The notes under the pieces are model-generated. The model was not told the origin of the DNA. It did no database searches and was given only the letters and a program-made list of their open reading frames with translations. Below are positions 31,481 through 42,255 of a stretch of DNA of 64,000 nucleotides, piece after piece; within the stretch, counting starts at the first letter, position 1; every line of letters starts with the position of its first letter. Where the stretch lies: positions 3,210,086-3,274,085 of the forward strand of contig OY735225.1 of the NCBI GenBank assembly GCA_963457665.1, read 5' to 3'. A program made the position numbers and the translations under genes. The stretch comes from Thysanoteuthis rhombus (Eukaryota > Mollusca > Cephalopoda > Oegopsida > Thysanoteuthidae).

Positions 31481-31757
31481 CAGCACTACACCATTAGTTA
31501 CAGGAATTTGAAACATCCAACATGTCTGCCATCTTCTTGAATGATGAAATTAATGTTTTCCACCAGTTTGGCTGTTTTCTTGAGTAATTCCAAACTTGAA
31601 GATATTTTTAGAAAGCAAAGCTTTTTTCAAGCAAACTAAAGTTTCTACACATCCTAACAGGGAAACTGAATGGTTATTTATATATCTTCTATAAGAGCAA
31701 AATACTTCATTTTGTACGTATCAATTCATCTGCAATGATATGCTATCAGTATCTATT

Positions 31758-31975
31758 CAGGAGTGGATCTGGAATTTCAAGCAGGGGTTGGGGAATTGAA
31801 AAATTGATTTTTACAAATAAATAAGTGAAAGAAAAAACAAATTTCCAAAATCAAAAATTAGACAGTAATTTGTAACTGAGCAATTTTCTCTTAAGTTTGT
31901 GTTGTGGCTTTTAAGCAGTAGAATTGACAAAATAAATTTACCACAGAACCAATGAATAGGAAATTTATTTAAAAA
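31758..31975 (+). repeat. Dispersed repeat family G, copy 1
   Basis: AGGAGTGGATCTGGAATTTC, AATTGATTTTTACAAATAAA, ACAGTAATTTGTAACTGAGC and GAATTGACAAAATAAATTTA correspond in order to 48980-49375. A short inverted piece lies at 58195-58260. Confidence 0.7.
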
Positions 31976-32088
31976 GATGATGGCTGACATCTTACTTGTA
32001 TCAGATAAAAATTAAAACAATTCTCTGCTTTTTAATGCTAATTGATGATTATTTAGATTTTTTTTACATTGAATTCATTTACTTAGAA

Positions 32089-32461
32089 CAGGGTTTCTCA
32101 ATATTCTCCTCCCTATAATCTCCCCCCTTTTTTTAAAACAATCACGTAACCTCCACTCCAAAATTTTTGATGGAACTAAGATTACATTTTACTTATGCTT
32201 ATTATATGTCTCTTTGCACTCATATATATATAAATTCAGTTATAGAGAAACTTATATGAGAACCACTCCCGTCTTTACATGGTTAATATATCACTCGCCC
32301 TTGTAAACATTTTATAATTCAACAATTGGTAGTAGCTTTCCCTTACTTGTTCACTTTTACTGCCATAAAATGAAAAACCCATTTTTATGTTACAATCTAT
32401 ACCCCTCTCAGCTCAACTTCAGCCCCTGCTGGGTGAGTATCTCCCCCATTGAGACTGACTG
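32089..32461. mobile_element. hAT-like MITE (candidate)
   Basis: The left end CAGGGTTTCTCAATATTC and inverted right end CAGTCAGTCTCAATGGGG resemble hAT termini. Flanking octamers ACTTAGAA and ATCTAGAT agree at 5 of 8 positions, which is suggestive only. The 373-bp interior is non-coding and related to 31105-31480. Confidence 0.45.
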
Positions 32462-32949
32462 ATCTAGATATTTAAAAGAAATCTTTTAATTGTGCTTTGC
32501 CTGAGCGGAGTTTGGGGGAGAGACCCTCTGGATTCCCACCCTTCCTTCTATAGCGTTTCAAAAGTCAACTTGTAAACAGATGGCGTCGTCTCCCTTTCTA
32601 AGTGTGCTGTTCTTATTGTGGTCATTGAAGCATTATGTAGATGAGATGGCAAGTTGCTAGAGAAAAAGTCCATTCAATCTTGATAATCATTTTCTACTTT
32701 AAATGTACATAGATGCTGTAGCACAGCGGGGGTTCTCAGCACCCGGGGACAGGGGGCATAATTAACTGATTGATTAAAAGGCATTACAGGCCAGAGGATA
32801 TTTTACACCTCTTTACAGCTGAGCACAGGGGCAACTGCCTCACCTGTTAGCTCTGCCTCTCCATAGATGTGACAAAAGTAAATAGACACCCCCATTTCCA
32901 AACAAGAGTCTCTATTCAATGATCTTAACCATCTGAGAATATCATGCAT
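32462..32949. other. Mixed intron DNA with a hAT-like terminal phrase
   Basis: CAGCGGGGGTTCTCAGCACC near 32725 looks like one hAT-type end, but no partner end was found. The GC-richer stretch 32740-32870 contains CAGCTGAGCACAGGGGCAAC and may be decayed transposon DNA. Confidence 0.4.
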
Positions 32950-32954
32950 ATCTA

Positions 32955-33110
32955 TATACCAAGCCCCAATAGTAGAATACTTGTCTCCAGTTTCGCAGGT
33001 TGTAGGTTCAATTCATGGTCAAGTTATATTAAAGACTTCAAAAATAGTACTCAATACTTCTCTGCTAAGTACTCAGCATGAATAGTATGAGAGAGTATTG
33101 AGGGAGCCTA
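32955..33110 (+). mobile_element. tRNA-like SINE fragment
   Basis: AATAGTAGAATACTTGTCTC (A-box region) and GGTTGTAGGTTCAATTCATG (B box GGTTCAATTC) are spaced as in a tRNA head. The tail ACTCAATACTTCTCTGCTAA and AGTACTCAGCATGAATAG resembles GTACTCAATCAGCTGCTGAG in the - strand region at 61330-61600. Confidence 0.5.
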
Positions 33111-33251
33111 GAGAGCAATGGGCCCTATCAGGTTATCTTGCCCAAGACACACCCATAATGGATACTCAAACAGCATAGTATAGAGGATGGAAAACCCTGC
33201 AGGGAGTTATGGATACAAGAACAAAATATACAGACATGCCAAAAGTAAATA

Positions 33252-33330
33252 CAGGCGTCCCTCATTATAAGGTGGATGTTGGGGTCCAAGAAAGCCAATA
33301 CTACATTATAACCAAGCTGTAATCAATACA
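33252..33330 (+). repeat. pogo/Tigger-like terminal sequence, partner not found
   Basis: CAGGCGTCCCTCATTATAAG preceded by TA is a typical left terminus of pogo/Tigger-like elements. No matching inverted end was seen downstream, so only this end is annotated. Confidence 0.4.
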
Positions 33331-34490
33331 GCTATTTTGGAGCTAGATTAATATTTTGGGGTTCTCCATTATGTAAAGGATGCTATGACAAACCACCTGT
33401 CTTAGATTGTTACGTATGATTTGTCAGTTTTTGAATCATAAGATGAAAGATGATGTAAAAAAAAAACAGTAAATATTTAATCCAAATCTGACCTTTTTCC
33501 TTTCGATCCTCTAATCATCTCTTTAAAATTCTTTAGGTTACGGAGTCAGAAAAAGTAAAAGCACAAATTATGGCTTCCCTATTATTGAATGTGGGATCTG
33601 ACACCGTCTTGAAGCATTTCATTTTTAACCTTTCCAATTGCCTTCAAATGACATATGGTTGCTGTTGAAGTCTCCAGAGAGTGCTTGAACCATTGTTTAT
33701 GAGTTGTCAGCCTCTGCTGTCAGTGATTTTTCTTTATTGAGAACAGGTTTTGTTGTTGTAATAGTAGGTTGTTTTTTTAATACTACTACTAATACACATC
33801 TCTATTTTTAACCAAGAGTCCTTACTTATCTATCGAAACAAAAATATAATGTGAATTCAAATTGGTAGACTTTTTATTCTTTGAAATTATCAAATCTGCT
33901 ATCTTCTTTTTTGGGAAATGCAACAAGGCTGTATTCAAAAAATGATGCAAATCTTCTATTGTGAAAGTTTTTCTGAACATTTTTTTCATTTATCAACCCC
34001 AAAAATCCCTTAAATGTTCAGGAGGCCAACTTGGCCATAAGAGTCATTTGCCACCTTTTTGGACCTGCCATCCTGGAGTCTTTCTTTTGCTTGGGGCCCC
34101 ATTTTTTAAAGCATAATACTTGAAAAGGGTGCCTTGTCCATACACCATCAGAGAATATTTCAGAATGAATTCAAGTATTTTGCGTAATTGGTATTCCCCA
34201 CACACTCGGTGCCATAACTGCTGGTGAGGCAATGCCCGAGGGGCATTGTGAGGAGGGTGGCTCGGCTGGGTTGAAAAACTTTTTTCTTCTCTTACATGTA
34301 AAATTTTTTGCATTTGAAAAAAATTCTTGCTAATCATGTAAAAAATTTATATACTGATGTAGGTACCTGCATTGGACAAGTTTCCAATTTCATTTTATAA
34401 ACAATCTCCCTATTCTGCCTCAAGTCACTTCAGCACAACTTTGTTGAGAAAAATATTTTTTACAAAAAGTATATTTATCGGGAGGCCCAA
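33331..34490. other. Intron DNA, possible decayed transposase on - strand
   Basis: The - strand near 34050-33900 reads LLWPSWPPEHLRDFWG followed by FTIEDLHHFLNTALLHF. This faintly recalls the W-P-x-SPDLxPxDFFxWG and following helix of mariner-like transposases. The frame is broken and the match weak, so no feature is claimed. The rest has no recognisable content. Confidence 0.25.
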
Positions 34491-34503
34491 TTAAGTAGTC
34501 CGT

Positions 34504-34563
34504 CTTGGGGCCTTAACGGCTCTAGCCACTGCACTTGGGGCCTTAACAGCTCTAGCCAGTAGC
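34504..34563 (+). repeat. 30-bp tandem duplication
   Basis: CTTGGGGCCTTAACGGCTCT then AGCCACTGCA is repeated as CTTGGGGCCTTAACAGCTCT then AGCCAGTAGC. Two units, with few mismatches. Confidence 0.85.
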
Positions 34564-35344
34564 TTTGACAATCGGTGCTCCAAATTTTTCCTTGCACCAT
34601 TACTGATGATCTGCCATGTTTGATTGTGTATTGCAGATGGTTCAAACAAAATCCTCTGCTTGCAAATCTTTAAACTCACATTCGTCTTCTATTTGAAAAT
34701 TGAGCAAATGAGAACTCCTTTGAAAAGATGATTGTATTCCAGGACTCCAAAGGTCAGTTCACTGACTAGCGTAAAAAGTAGCTTTTTTCTGGCTACTCAG
34801 CTATAGTAAGTCATATGAAGATGATGTTGTGTTTAGACACACTCTGCTACATCTACTATCTTGAAATCAAGGTCCTTTTCTGATGGTCTATGCTGACTTG
34901 AATGAGTTTGCGTGTTTTTTTAGTTTTTTTTCCATTGTTTAGAAATTTACTGTAGTTTACAATTGAACGTGTAATTCTCAATTACCATGATGATGCTTGG
35001 TCATTCCGCCTTAGGAATAACCAATGATACACCCACTTTTGAAATCTGAATATCCATGTGCTCTTGGATTACGAGGCATTATAAAGTGTTTGTATAGTTC
35101 TCTTGGGTTTTTAAGTTCTGTATTTCCTAGTGCTGAGGACATGCTGACCTCAAAGATGCAATCCAATTTTGACTTGCATAATTTTGAAACAAAATAAGAA
35201 TAATAAAAGAAAAAGTATCCTTCTGCCTGTGGGCCACAAGGTATTCTTTGGTAAAAATAGCATCTCCAATGTGAAACAGATTTGGTGAATTGAGTAATTG
35301 TCAATGAGTATGTCTGTGTGTCACTGAGATTTGATAGATGTTAA
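34564..35344. other. No recognised feature
   Basis: Intron DNA with two short - strand ORFs that have no recognisable motif. Confidence 0.5.
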
Positions 35345-36355
35345 TGAAAAAAATCAGAAATGGAAACCAGGGATTGGAAGCAAACCACTGAAAGGAGAAA
35401 CTGCATATGGGAGGTGGGGCACTGAAAGATGAGACGGGGACCACTGAAAGGGAAACCCCGGATGGTGGAGACCACTGAAAAAGAAACTGAAGATATGGGG
35501 GTGGGGACCACTGAAAGGAACTGTAGATAAGGGGCAGGGACCACTGTAAAGTAATTTGAAAATAGGGGGGACCACTTAAATGGGAACTATGGATAAAAGG
35601 GGACCACTGAACTGCAGATAGGGGGCAGGGACCACTGAAAGAAACTACGGGTAGAGGGAATCACTGAAACAGTAACCATGGATAGAGGTGGACCACTTAA
35701 AGGAAATGCGGATAGGGAGCAGGGACCACTGAAAAGTAATCTGTGGATAAGGGGGACCACTGGAAGGAAAACTATGGAGGGGCCTCTGTAATAGAAACCA
35801 TGGATAAGGGGGACCTCTGAATTGCAGATGAGGGGCAAGGACCACTGTAGAATGATATGTGGGTTGGGGGACCACTGAAAGGAAAACCACAGATAAGGGG
35901 AGGACCACTGTAAAGTAATTTGCGTATATGAAGCAGGGTCACTGAAACGTAATCTGCGGATAGAGGGGACCACTGAAGGGAGGATCACTGAAAAGGAACC
36001 TGTGGATTGGTGTCAGGAACCATCAAAAAGTAATCTGCAGATAAGGGGGACTACTGGATGGAAAACTTTCAAGGGGACCACTGAAATGGAAATCATGGAT
36101 GAGAAAGGACCACTGAAGATCTGCAGATAGTGAGCATGGAGCTCTGAAAAGTAATCTACTGATAAGTGGCACTGGACAGTAATATGTGGATAGAAGGGAC
36201 CACTGAAAAGGAAACCCCAGATAAGACGGGGACCAATGAATGGAAATGTGGGTTGGGGGCAGGGACCACATAAAAGTAACCTGCTGATAGGAGGAGGGGG
36301 ACCACTGAAAGGTGATCCGCAGATAAGAAAGACTGCTTGAAGGGAAACTATGAAT
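35345..36355 (+). repeat. Minisatellite with ACCACTGAAA core, about 32 units
   Basis: Units average about 30 bp with the core GGGGACCACTGAAAGG followed by AAACTGTGGATAAGG-like sequence. The core appears about 32 times (for example near 35439, 35470, 35508, 35726, 35870, 36197, 36300). Two unit types are recognisable: one with GGAAACC(A/C)TGGATA and one with AAAGTAATCTGCGGATA...GGGCAGG. They often alternate, giving a 60-65 bp higher-order period. Because many units are multiples of three, the - strand shows ORFs of 82-133 residues rich in FQWSL and SGP repeats. These are by-products of the array, with no start context or exon signals to support a gene. Confidence 0.95.
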
Positions 36356-36484
36356 GTTGATTTTATTAGGAAAAAAATTCTTTTAAATTCAATTCACTGG
36401 AGGGTTCCATCATTTTTACTCTATTCATTGAAGAGTTCTGGTGTCAATTGCATGTGATTTATGAATTTACGAGTTAGTTGGCTA

Positions 36485-37155
36485 ATTAACTCTGCCAATG
36501 AAATTGGAAGATATATATATATATATATATATGCATTTACTCATGTCCGTCTATCTGTGCACACAATATCTCGAAAAGTTCTCAATGAAGGTGTGATTGA
36601 ATTTTGGTACGGATCCAGGAATTTGGTTTTTGACTGAGAGGTATTTTTATTATTCTGTAGGAGAAGATATTAAAAGCAATCAGTTGACTAGAAGTCACCC
36701 AGAGAGTGCATCACCTCTGCCAATGTCATTGTTAGGACATTAATTTTGCATCACACTGCCCCAAAACTCTTCTAGACAGACATGAAATCTTTGTGATATT
36801 TTATGTCATGGACCTATAACCATGTCCGAGGGGTATTAATTGTGCATGGATTTGCCTCTAAAATTTGATCACTTGTTCTGTAGCCTACTGTCTACCCTTT
36901 CACTAAATTTCATTTTGATTTATTGAGAACTTTTGGAGATATTGTGTGGACAGATTATATGATAATATATGTGGTAATAATATGAGGTATGGATTTATCA
37001 CTACATCGTAGGGGAGGTAACTGTGTATGGATCTGCCCCCAAATTCAATCACTTTCTCTGTAGCCTTTTTTCCACCCTTCCACAAAGTTTTTAGCATTGG
37101 CAAAGGTATCCACCCTTTGAGTGCTTTCTGATAAAACATCTCTGAATCCATTTTC
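36485..37155 (+). repeat. Dispersed repeat family D, copy 1
   Basis: Starts ACTCTGCCAATGAAATTGGA with (AT)n, then TCCGTCTATCTGTGCACACA. Two diverged internal units follow (about 36830 and 37010), each with GG-GGTATTAATTGTGCATGGAT-like text, TTCTGTAGCC, CCACCCTTCCACAAAGTTT-like text and TTGGAGATATTGTGTGGACAG. Related copies are at 45660-45800 and 49385-49770. Non-coding. Confidence 0.65.
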
Positions 37156-37229
37156 AGTTTTAAATGTTCTTTGAGAAGAAATCATATTTTACTCTACAAT
37201 TATTTCTATATTTGGAGGATCAATTAAAA

Positions 37230-37810
37230 TATTGGGAAATGGCGTTACCAATGGTTACTTCTCTCAACATTTGTTAGGTAGTGATCAATAAAAAAAAGTC
37301 CAAATTTGAAAAAAAAAAAAAAAGGAAAAGAAAAGAAGCTAGTGTGAATGTTGCCCAACACAAACTAAGGGAACAATTTAGCATAAACTTACGTTACATA
37401 TTGAATCCTCAACTAAAAGCCTAATTTAGGTTGGGGGAGGATTTAGAAAAACAAAACTAAAACAGTTTTTTCTACACATGATAATAAAATATTAAAATTC
37501 TCAGTCTTCTCTCTCCATTGGTGCAGCTTGTATATGTGATACATGCCTACACAACCAGCCATCAAGCCAGCCAGACTAACTTAAAAACTACAATAAATAA
37601 TGTGTAGATTCCTTTAGAGTCACAAAAAAAAAACAGTGAGATGAAAACAACAGTCGGACAAAGATTTGAGAGGGAAATGAAGTGTTCAAATTGGATAGAA
37701 GTAGAAAGGAGAATTCCCACAACAAAATTCCTACATTTACATAGTTGGACATCTTGTTTTTTAAGACTATTAACTAAGAGCTATGTTGACAGTTTCTAAT
37801 AATCTGACAC
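37230..37810 (+). mobile_element. MITE-A, copy 6, interrupted by about 175 bp
   Basis: Contains ACTTCTCTCAACATTTGTTA, AGTGATCAATAAAAAAAAGT, CAATTTAGCATAAACTTACG, TCTCTCCATTGGTGCAGC and CAGCCAGACTAACTTAAAAA. At about 37590 the copy is interrupted, and it resumes near 37775 with GAGCTATGTTGACAGTTTCT. The interrupting DNA includes a 70-bp piece (37630-37700) also found at 38277-38345. Confidence 0.7.
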
Positions 37811-38345
37811 AAGACATGGAAATTAAAAACTGTTTCAATTTTCCACCGTTGAGTTCTTTGATTTAAATATATTTTAATGAAGACTTTTGCTCTCTTACGA
37901 TGAAATTGTATTCAATTTTATGATCATATTTTAAAATAAGATACAAAATAAGAAACTTGAAAAATGTTGCAATTTTTGACCATAAAGTTTTGTTTGCCAC
38001 CTCTTCTTTACAAACATTTCTTAGTAAATATTTTAAGCCTGCCTCATGGCTAAAACAGTTGCATATTTCCAACCAGTGCTAGTAGTTATTGTTTGGGCCC
38101 AGGTACAAAACCCAAGATTTCAAATGCTGATTTTCAAGGCAAGTAGACAGGCCATCCCCACTTGGAATATTGGCCTTCTCAAATGGTTTTATTACCAGAG
38201 GTGATTTTTTCCTCGTAGAAAACATATTTGCATCATGAAACAAAAATTTCAGGAAGAGCCATTTGCATTGTGAAAAACAGAAAGTGAAAACAACAGCCAG
38301 ACAATGATTTGAGAGGGAAATGAAGGGTTCAAATTGGATAGCAGT
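37630..38345 (+). repeat. Pair of 70-bp direct repeats about 650 bp apart
   Basis: GATTTGAGAGGGAAATGAAG and following TTCAAATTGGATAG, preceded by GTGAAAACAACAG-like text, occur at about 37637-37700 and 38283-38345 in the same orientation with few differences. The DNA between is AT-rich intron plus a MITE-A end. Confidence 0.8.
38104..38170 (-). repeat. Short dispersed repeat, inverted to 40857-40907
   Basis: ATTTCAAATGCTGATTTTCA then AGGCAAGTAGACAGG is the reverse complement of CCTACCTGCCTTGAAAATCA then GCATTCTAAATCCTGG at 40865-40905, with a few mismatches. Confidence 0.7.
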
Positions 38346-39369
38346 CTTTTATCTATGCCGACTGCCAAGCAGTAGTTTTTTTTTTCCTGTCAGAATAACC
38401 TTCTCTAACATGGACTGCCTGACAAGCCTAATGAGCATCGATCTCTCTACTGCTTGGGGATGAGGGTAGAAATCGATTTGTACCTTTCCTTAGAGCATTA
38501 GTACAAAGAGAATATAAACACCCATGGAGAAAACACAAATTTGGTATGCTGATATTGTTTTTCATGCCAATAATATGGCTCTCAGCACCTCCATTGAACC
38601 AAATGGAAGCAGATTCTATCAAGTGGGACAACCAGCGAAACTGATGAGTATAATATGATTATTTCAATATGATTTTTTAAAATTCATTTCAAATAAAATG
38701 TTGGGTACCTACCGATTTTGATAAGAATATTCATTTGATAACATAATCCATGATTATAGTGAACGGCTTCCATGGTGTATTTCTTTGAATAAGCTAATAC
38801 CTTATTTAGTGCTCTAGATATGTTTCTAAATGATGCAGTTCTAAGCAAAACAATACCACAAAGAGCCATTATATTGTAGTATTATAAGAGATCATTTAAA
38901 AATATGTGATATTGTTGTTGCTGAGAAGATGGAATATATGAATGATTGTGTATTTGTATGTGTTTATTAGCAAATTTTGCAGTGCAAAAATCATTGGATT
39001 AGCACAGAAAGAATAAAAAAATTTTGGTTATTTTAAACTATTTTGAACATCTTTTGAAAGTTCTTTAAAATTCAGTTGTTTAACAGTTAAACTAGAATGA
39101 AAATATTTTCTCAGTTGGCTACTCTGAATTTCAGTTTTGGCAATTTTTTTCTACTAACACCCATGGAGTACATACAGTATGCCGTTATTTTGGCAACTAT
39201 CCATGATGCAATTATTTATCATTAAAACAGACTGGTTTGAAGACTGTTTTTGGGTTTAGTTTATTCATGTATTCTAACATTTATATTTATATATCCATTT
39301 AGCTAAGACTTTTCCCAGCCCTGACCATTCATATTAAAGACTTGACATTTTGCTCTCACACTCGCCTCA
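38346..39369. other. Intron DNA, no feature
   Basis: Short - strand ORFs (38428-38631, 38684-38869) have no recognisable motif. No repeats called. Confidence 0.5.
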
Positions 39370-39575
39370 ATAAGTAGGGAAAACATTTGTTTTTTTAGTT
39401 TTTTTTTAAATAGGTTTTTATTGAGGGTTGATTCTCAATGTAAGTCTATCCAATATTGATCCCATGGTTTTTGTTCGGCAGCATTCACACTTGTTTCTCT
39501 GAAAATTCAAACTTTATTAGTAGCCAGTGCTTTACAAGAGGCAAGAAAAGTAACTCATTCATTATTTTAATTTTA
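39370..39575 (-). mobile_element. MITE-A, partial copy 7
   Basis: Reverse orientation. TTCTCAATGTAAGTCTATCC, CAGCATTCACACTTGTTTCT, CAGTGCTTTACAAGAGGCAA and GAAAAGTAACTCATTCATT correspond to the family interior. The ends are not preserved. Confidence 0.55.
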
Positions 39576-40185
39576 TAAATCATGAACTTATGGTTCAAAC
39601 CTAACTGGTAACATTTTCATTGAGGTAACCTAATTTCACTGCTTGATATATGAGGTAAAAAGCAACATATATTGATGGTGGTGATTCATGATTTCCCTTG
39701 GGATGCAAACTAAATGAAGTTGTGCCATGCGGGGTATTATTGTACTTTGGAAGCTGAGAATAAGATTGGATGATTGCTGTGTAGAAAAAATGTGCAATAG
39801 AGTAAAATGTGGAGAATGATGTAATAAGTAATAGATAAAAACTCCAGGGCCACAGAATCCTCCCATAGTAACTGCCTCTGATTCCTCCAATCTTTTCCTA
39901 TCTCCCCCGACTGGCCGTGTTCACTTATGCGGATAAAAAGGAGAAAAAAAAAGTCAAAATCCCTAAAATGGCTAAGTATGTTCAGCTGCTGTCATTTGAG
40001 CCGTGTGAACATTTGCAAATAGATCCAATGTCTTTTTGGTAGTCGAACAGGAACCTTTGTTCCACTTCTTTGTCACCCTACCCATTCCATTGCCCAACTC
40101 TGCCAAGTTTCCCTGCATGTCTCGAATAACATACAGCAGTTCCAGCTGGAAGTGGGGGACCACCATTGTAGAGCTATGGCCAGCT
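39576..40185. other. No recognised feature
   Basis: Contains short ORFs on the - strand with no known motif. The mixed composition continues into the tandem array that follows. Confidence 0.5.
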
Positions 40186-40189
40186 AGTT

Positions 40190-41020
40190 ACCCATTGCTA
40201 ATGTACTGAGTTTGATCTTTCCTTGAAGTCACCCAATTTGAGCCCCGTGTGTCTGCTTGATAGGATCTTTGCAAATATCTACATAGGAAATCTGCTCTAG
40301 GGTGACAGCAATAAAGGTCTTCTCACAGACCATTGCTAATGCACTCTTTGATTCTCCTTTGGTGCCACCCATCTTGTGCTTCTGTATCAGATAAACATGA
40401 TCTTTGCTTATATATCCCCATAGGACATCAGCTGTTGGGTGATGGTTAATGAACTAGTCTAGCAGGCCATTGCTTGCGTAGTAAGTCTCATCTTCACGGA
40501 TTCCTTGGGCTAAACTCAATAAATATCATCATCAACTGTTGAGTGATGGTTAGAAAGTTAATATCCTAGACAATTGCTAGTATAGTGAGTTTAATCTTCA
40601 TCGGAGGCTCCACCATTATAGCCCTATGCTAGACATAGCTAAATTTATTCAGTCTACATAGGTTATCTACTGCAGAGTAATGGTTAGTAAGATTGTCTCA
40701 TAAACCATTCCTAGTATCATGAGTTCAGTCCTCATTGGGGGGCCAACCAGTATGGCCCTATGCTAGTTAACTGTAAAACTTTCTGTATTATCTAAGGACT
40801 AAGGTTCCTGAGGAAGTGATACTTACTAAGCTCAGTCTAGTATGAAACAAGGTCACAATGGGAAGTGCCTACCTGCCTTGAAAATCAGCATTCTAAATCC
40901 TGGCTTATATACTTTTTGAAAGTCAGTCTCCCAGATAGTGATATTTACTAAGCTTAGTTTAGTATGGTACTAGGCCAAACAAATATTGTTGAAGGTTAGA
41001 AAATTGTCTTACATCAATAC
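40190..41020 (+). repeat. Diverged tandem array with tRNA-like units, about five copies
   Basis: CCATTGCTA(A/G)T-like phrases begin units at about 40192, 40331, 40467, 40571 and 40706 (spacing 104-139 bp). Each is followed by TGAGTTTGATCTTTCC-, GAGTTTAATCTTCATCG- or GAGTTCAGTCCTCATTGGGG-like text resembling a pol III B box. Two further short repeats (GTGATACTTACTAAGCTCAG near 40817 and GTGATATTTACTAAGCTTAG near 40937) follow. Confidence 0.6.
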
Positions 41021-41114
41021 TTCCACTTTAAGATTTGAATCTAGGGTAAAATAACTGTTAAATAACTGATAAATAACTGTTAAAACTATTGAAAAAATGG
41101 AGAAAAAAATTATC

Positions 41115-41405
41115 CAATAGAATACCAGCACAAGATTCGGGCATTGTTGGTCCAAAATGACTAAAAAAATCCTCTAAAACACTTTTTTGTCAAAACAAAA
41201 AACTTTTTTATATGGTGTACTAGTGCATTTTTAGTGGTGTACTCTTGCAAATTTCTATGGTTGTAACCCCCAAAATGCAACCGGGAGTACCTAGAGACAC
41301 CTGTACACAGAGATGAGCATAGAGAGAAGAATCTGTAGCCAACATGTCTGGTTGGTCGGGCGGGCCATTTGTGAGTCTACGGTGATTTGATAAAAGCTAT
41401 TAATC
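41115..41405 (+). repeat. Dispersed repeat family B, copy 4
   Basis: TTCGGGCATTGTTGGTCCAA and AATGACT, CTCTTGCAAATTTCTATGGT, AGAAGAATCTGTAGCC and a terminal ACGGTGATTTGATAAAAGC match copies 1 and 2. The left end is missing. Confidence 0.7.
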
Positions 41406-41775
41406 TATGATAAAATAACTAAATAGGTACAGAATGTTTATTTTCTTAATCTGATTATATTATTTACTTCTAAGCCAAGTTATATTTCCTCACATTCTCT
41501 TCAAAGAAGTTTGGTAATGATAAGCCTATTCCTATGAAAGCTTTTATTGTTCCAACCATAATTCTCCAAATGAGTTCTTGAATGTCGTGCTGCTCAGTTT
41601 ATGGTTGATTTCAGCTGGAATTAAATTCACTAGAGAAAATTTCGACACCAATCAAAGCAGGTCAAAACTTGCCAAGATAAGTGCTGACCTCTGCATTTTT
41701 TTATTTTGTTGACCTTTGTTATTTTTTGATTTCTTTTTATACGTTTTCGCATACACTTATCTTCTCTTTGAACAG

Positions 41776-41861
41776 GAATTCTAATGGGACTCAGCAACAC
41801 TATAGCAACCATCCCAGGATTCTTGGCGCCGTATGTCGTTGGTATTCTTACAGATACAAAG
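41776..41861 (+). CDS. SLC17-like transporter, short exon with helix 11
   Basis: The acceptor is TTTGAACAG and the donor CAAAG|GTTTGT. The first two bases complete the glycine started at 18435. The exon then reads ILMGLSNTIATIPGFLAPYV then VGILTDTK and ends in phase 0. The family has G(I/V)L(L/M)G(I/L)(S/T)NTxATIPG(M/F)(V/L)xP at this point, so it is a near-perfect match to helix 11. The donor is weak (GTTTGT), and read-through into the intron would extend the frame to a stop at 42062. That could make a truncated isoform if the intron were retained, but there is no evidence that it is. Confidence 0.92.
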
Positions 41862-42029
41862 GTTTGTGAGGAAAAAAAAATTCTGAAAAATATCTTTTTT
41901 TTGAAATTTTATATGGAAACTCCTTATTTTCTGTGTAGGAAGAACAAATGGTATCAAATCAAAATTATCTTGTTCACTAGCAGTTCTATTTCTGATGACC
42001 TAACAGTTCAAAAGCATTTTAAATCATAC

Positions 42030-42255
42030 TTGGCATTCACTCCAATGTGCACATTTTCATAAAGCATCATCCTGAAAGTTCATTGAAATCATTTTGCTTT
42101 TAATGTGCTTCCATACATTGCCTGACATTCATTTCAGAAGGCATGTTTTTATGAGGCATCTTCCTTCAACTTCAGAGAAATTATTTTGCTTCAAATGTAC
42201 CCCTATATGTACATGAAACCATTGTATCTAACATTCACTTTAGAGTGCACATTTT
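42030..42255 (+). repeat. Tandem repeat, about 2.3 units of 93-106 bp
   Basis: TTGGCATTCACTCCAATGTG, TGACATTCATTTCAGAAGGC and TAACATTCACTTTAGAGTGC start three units. The first two continue with TTTTTATGAGGCATC-like and GAAATTATTTTGCTTC-like text. Confidence 0.75.

Noticed and set aside
33890..34337. Possible mariner-like transposase on the - strand
   Set aside because: Only one weak block (SWPPEHLRDFWG) and a loosely similar helix. No GDE-type block and no termini were found.
35587..35988. 133-residue - strand frame with FQWSL / SGP repeats
   Set aside because: Created by a minisatellite whose units are often multiples of three bases. There is no start context, splice evidence or non-repeat domain.
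35345..36355. CRISPR-like array
   Set aside because: Units are contiguous and diverged with no unique spacers, and the context is animal intron DNA.
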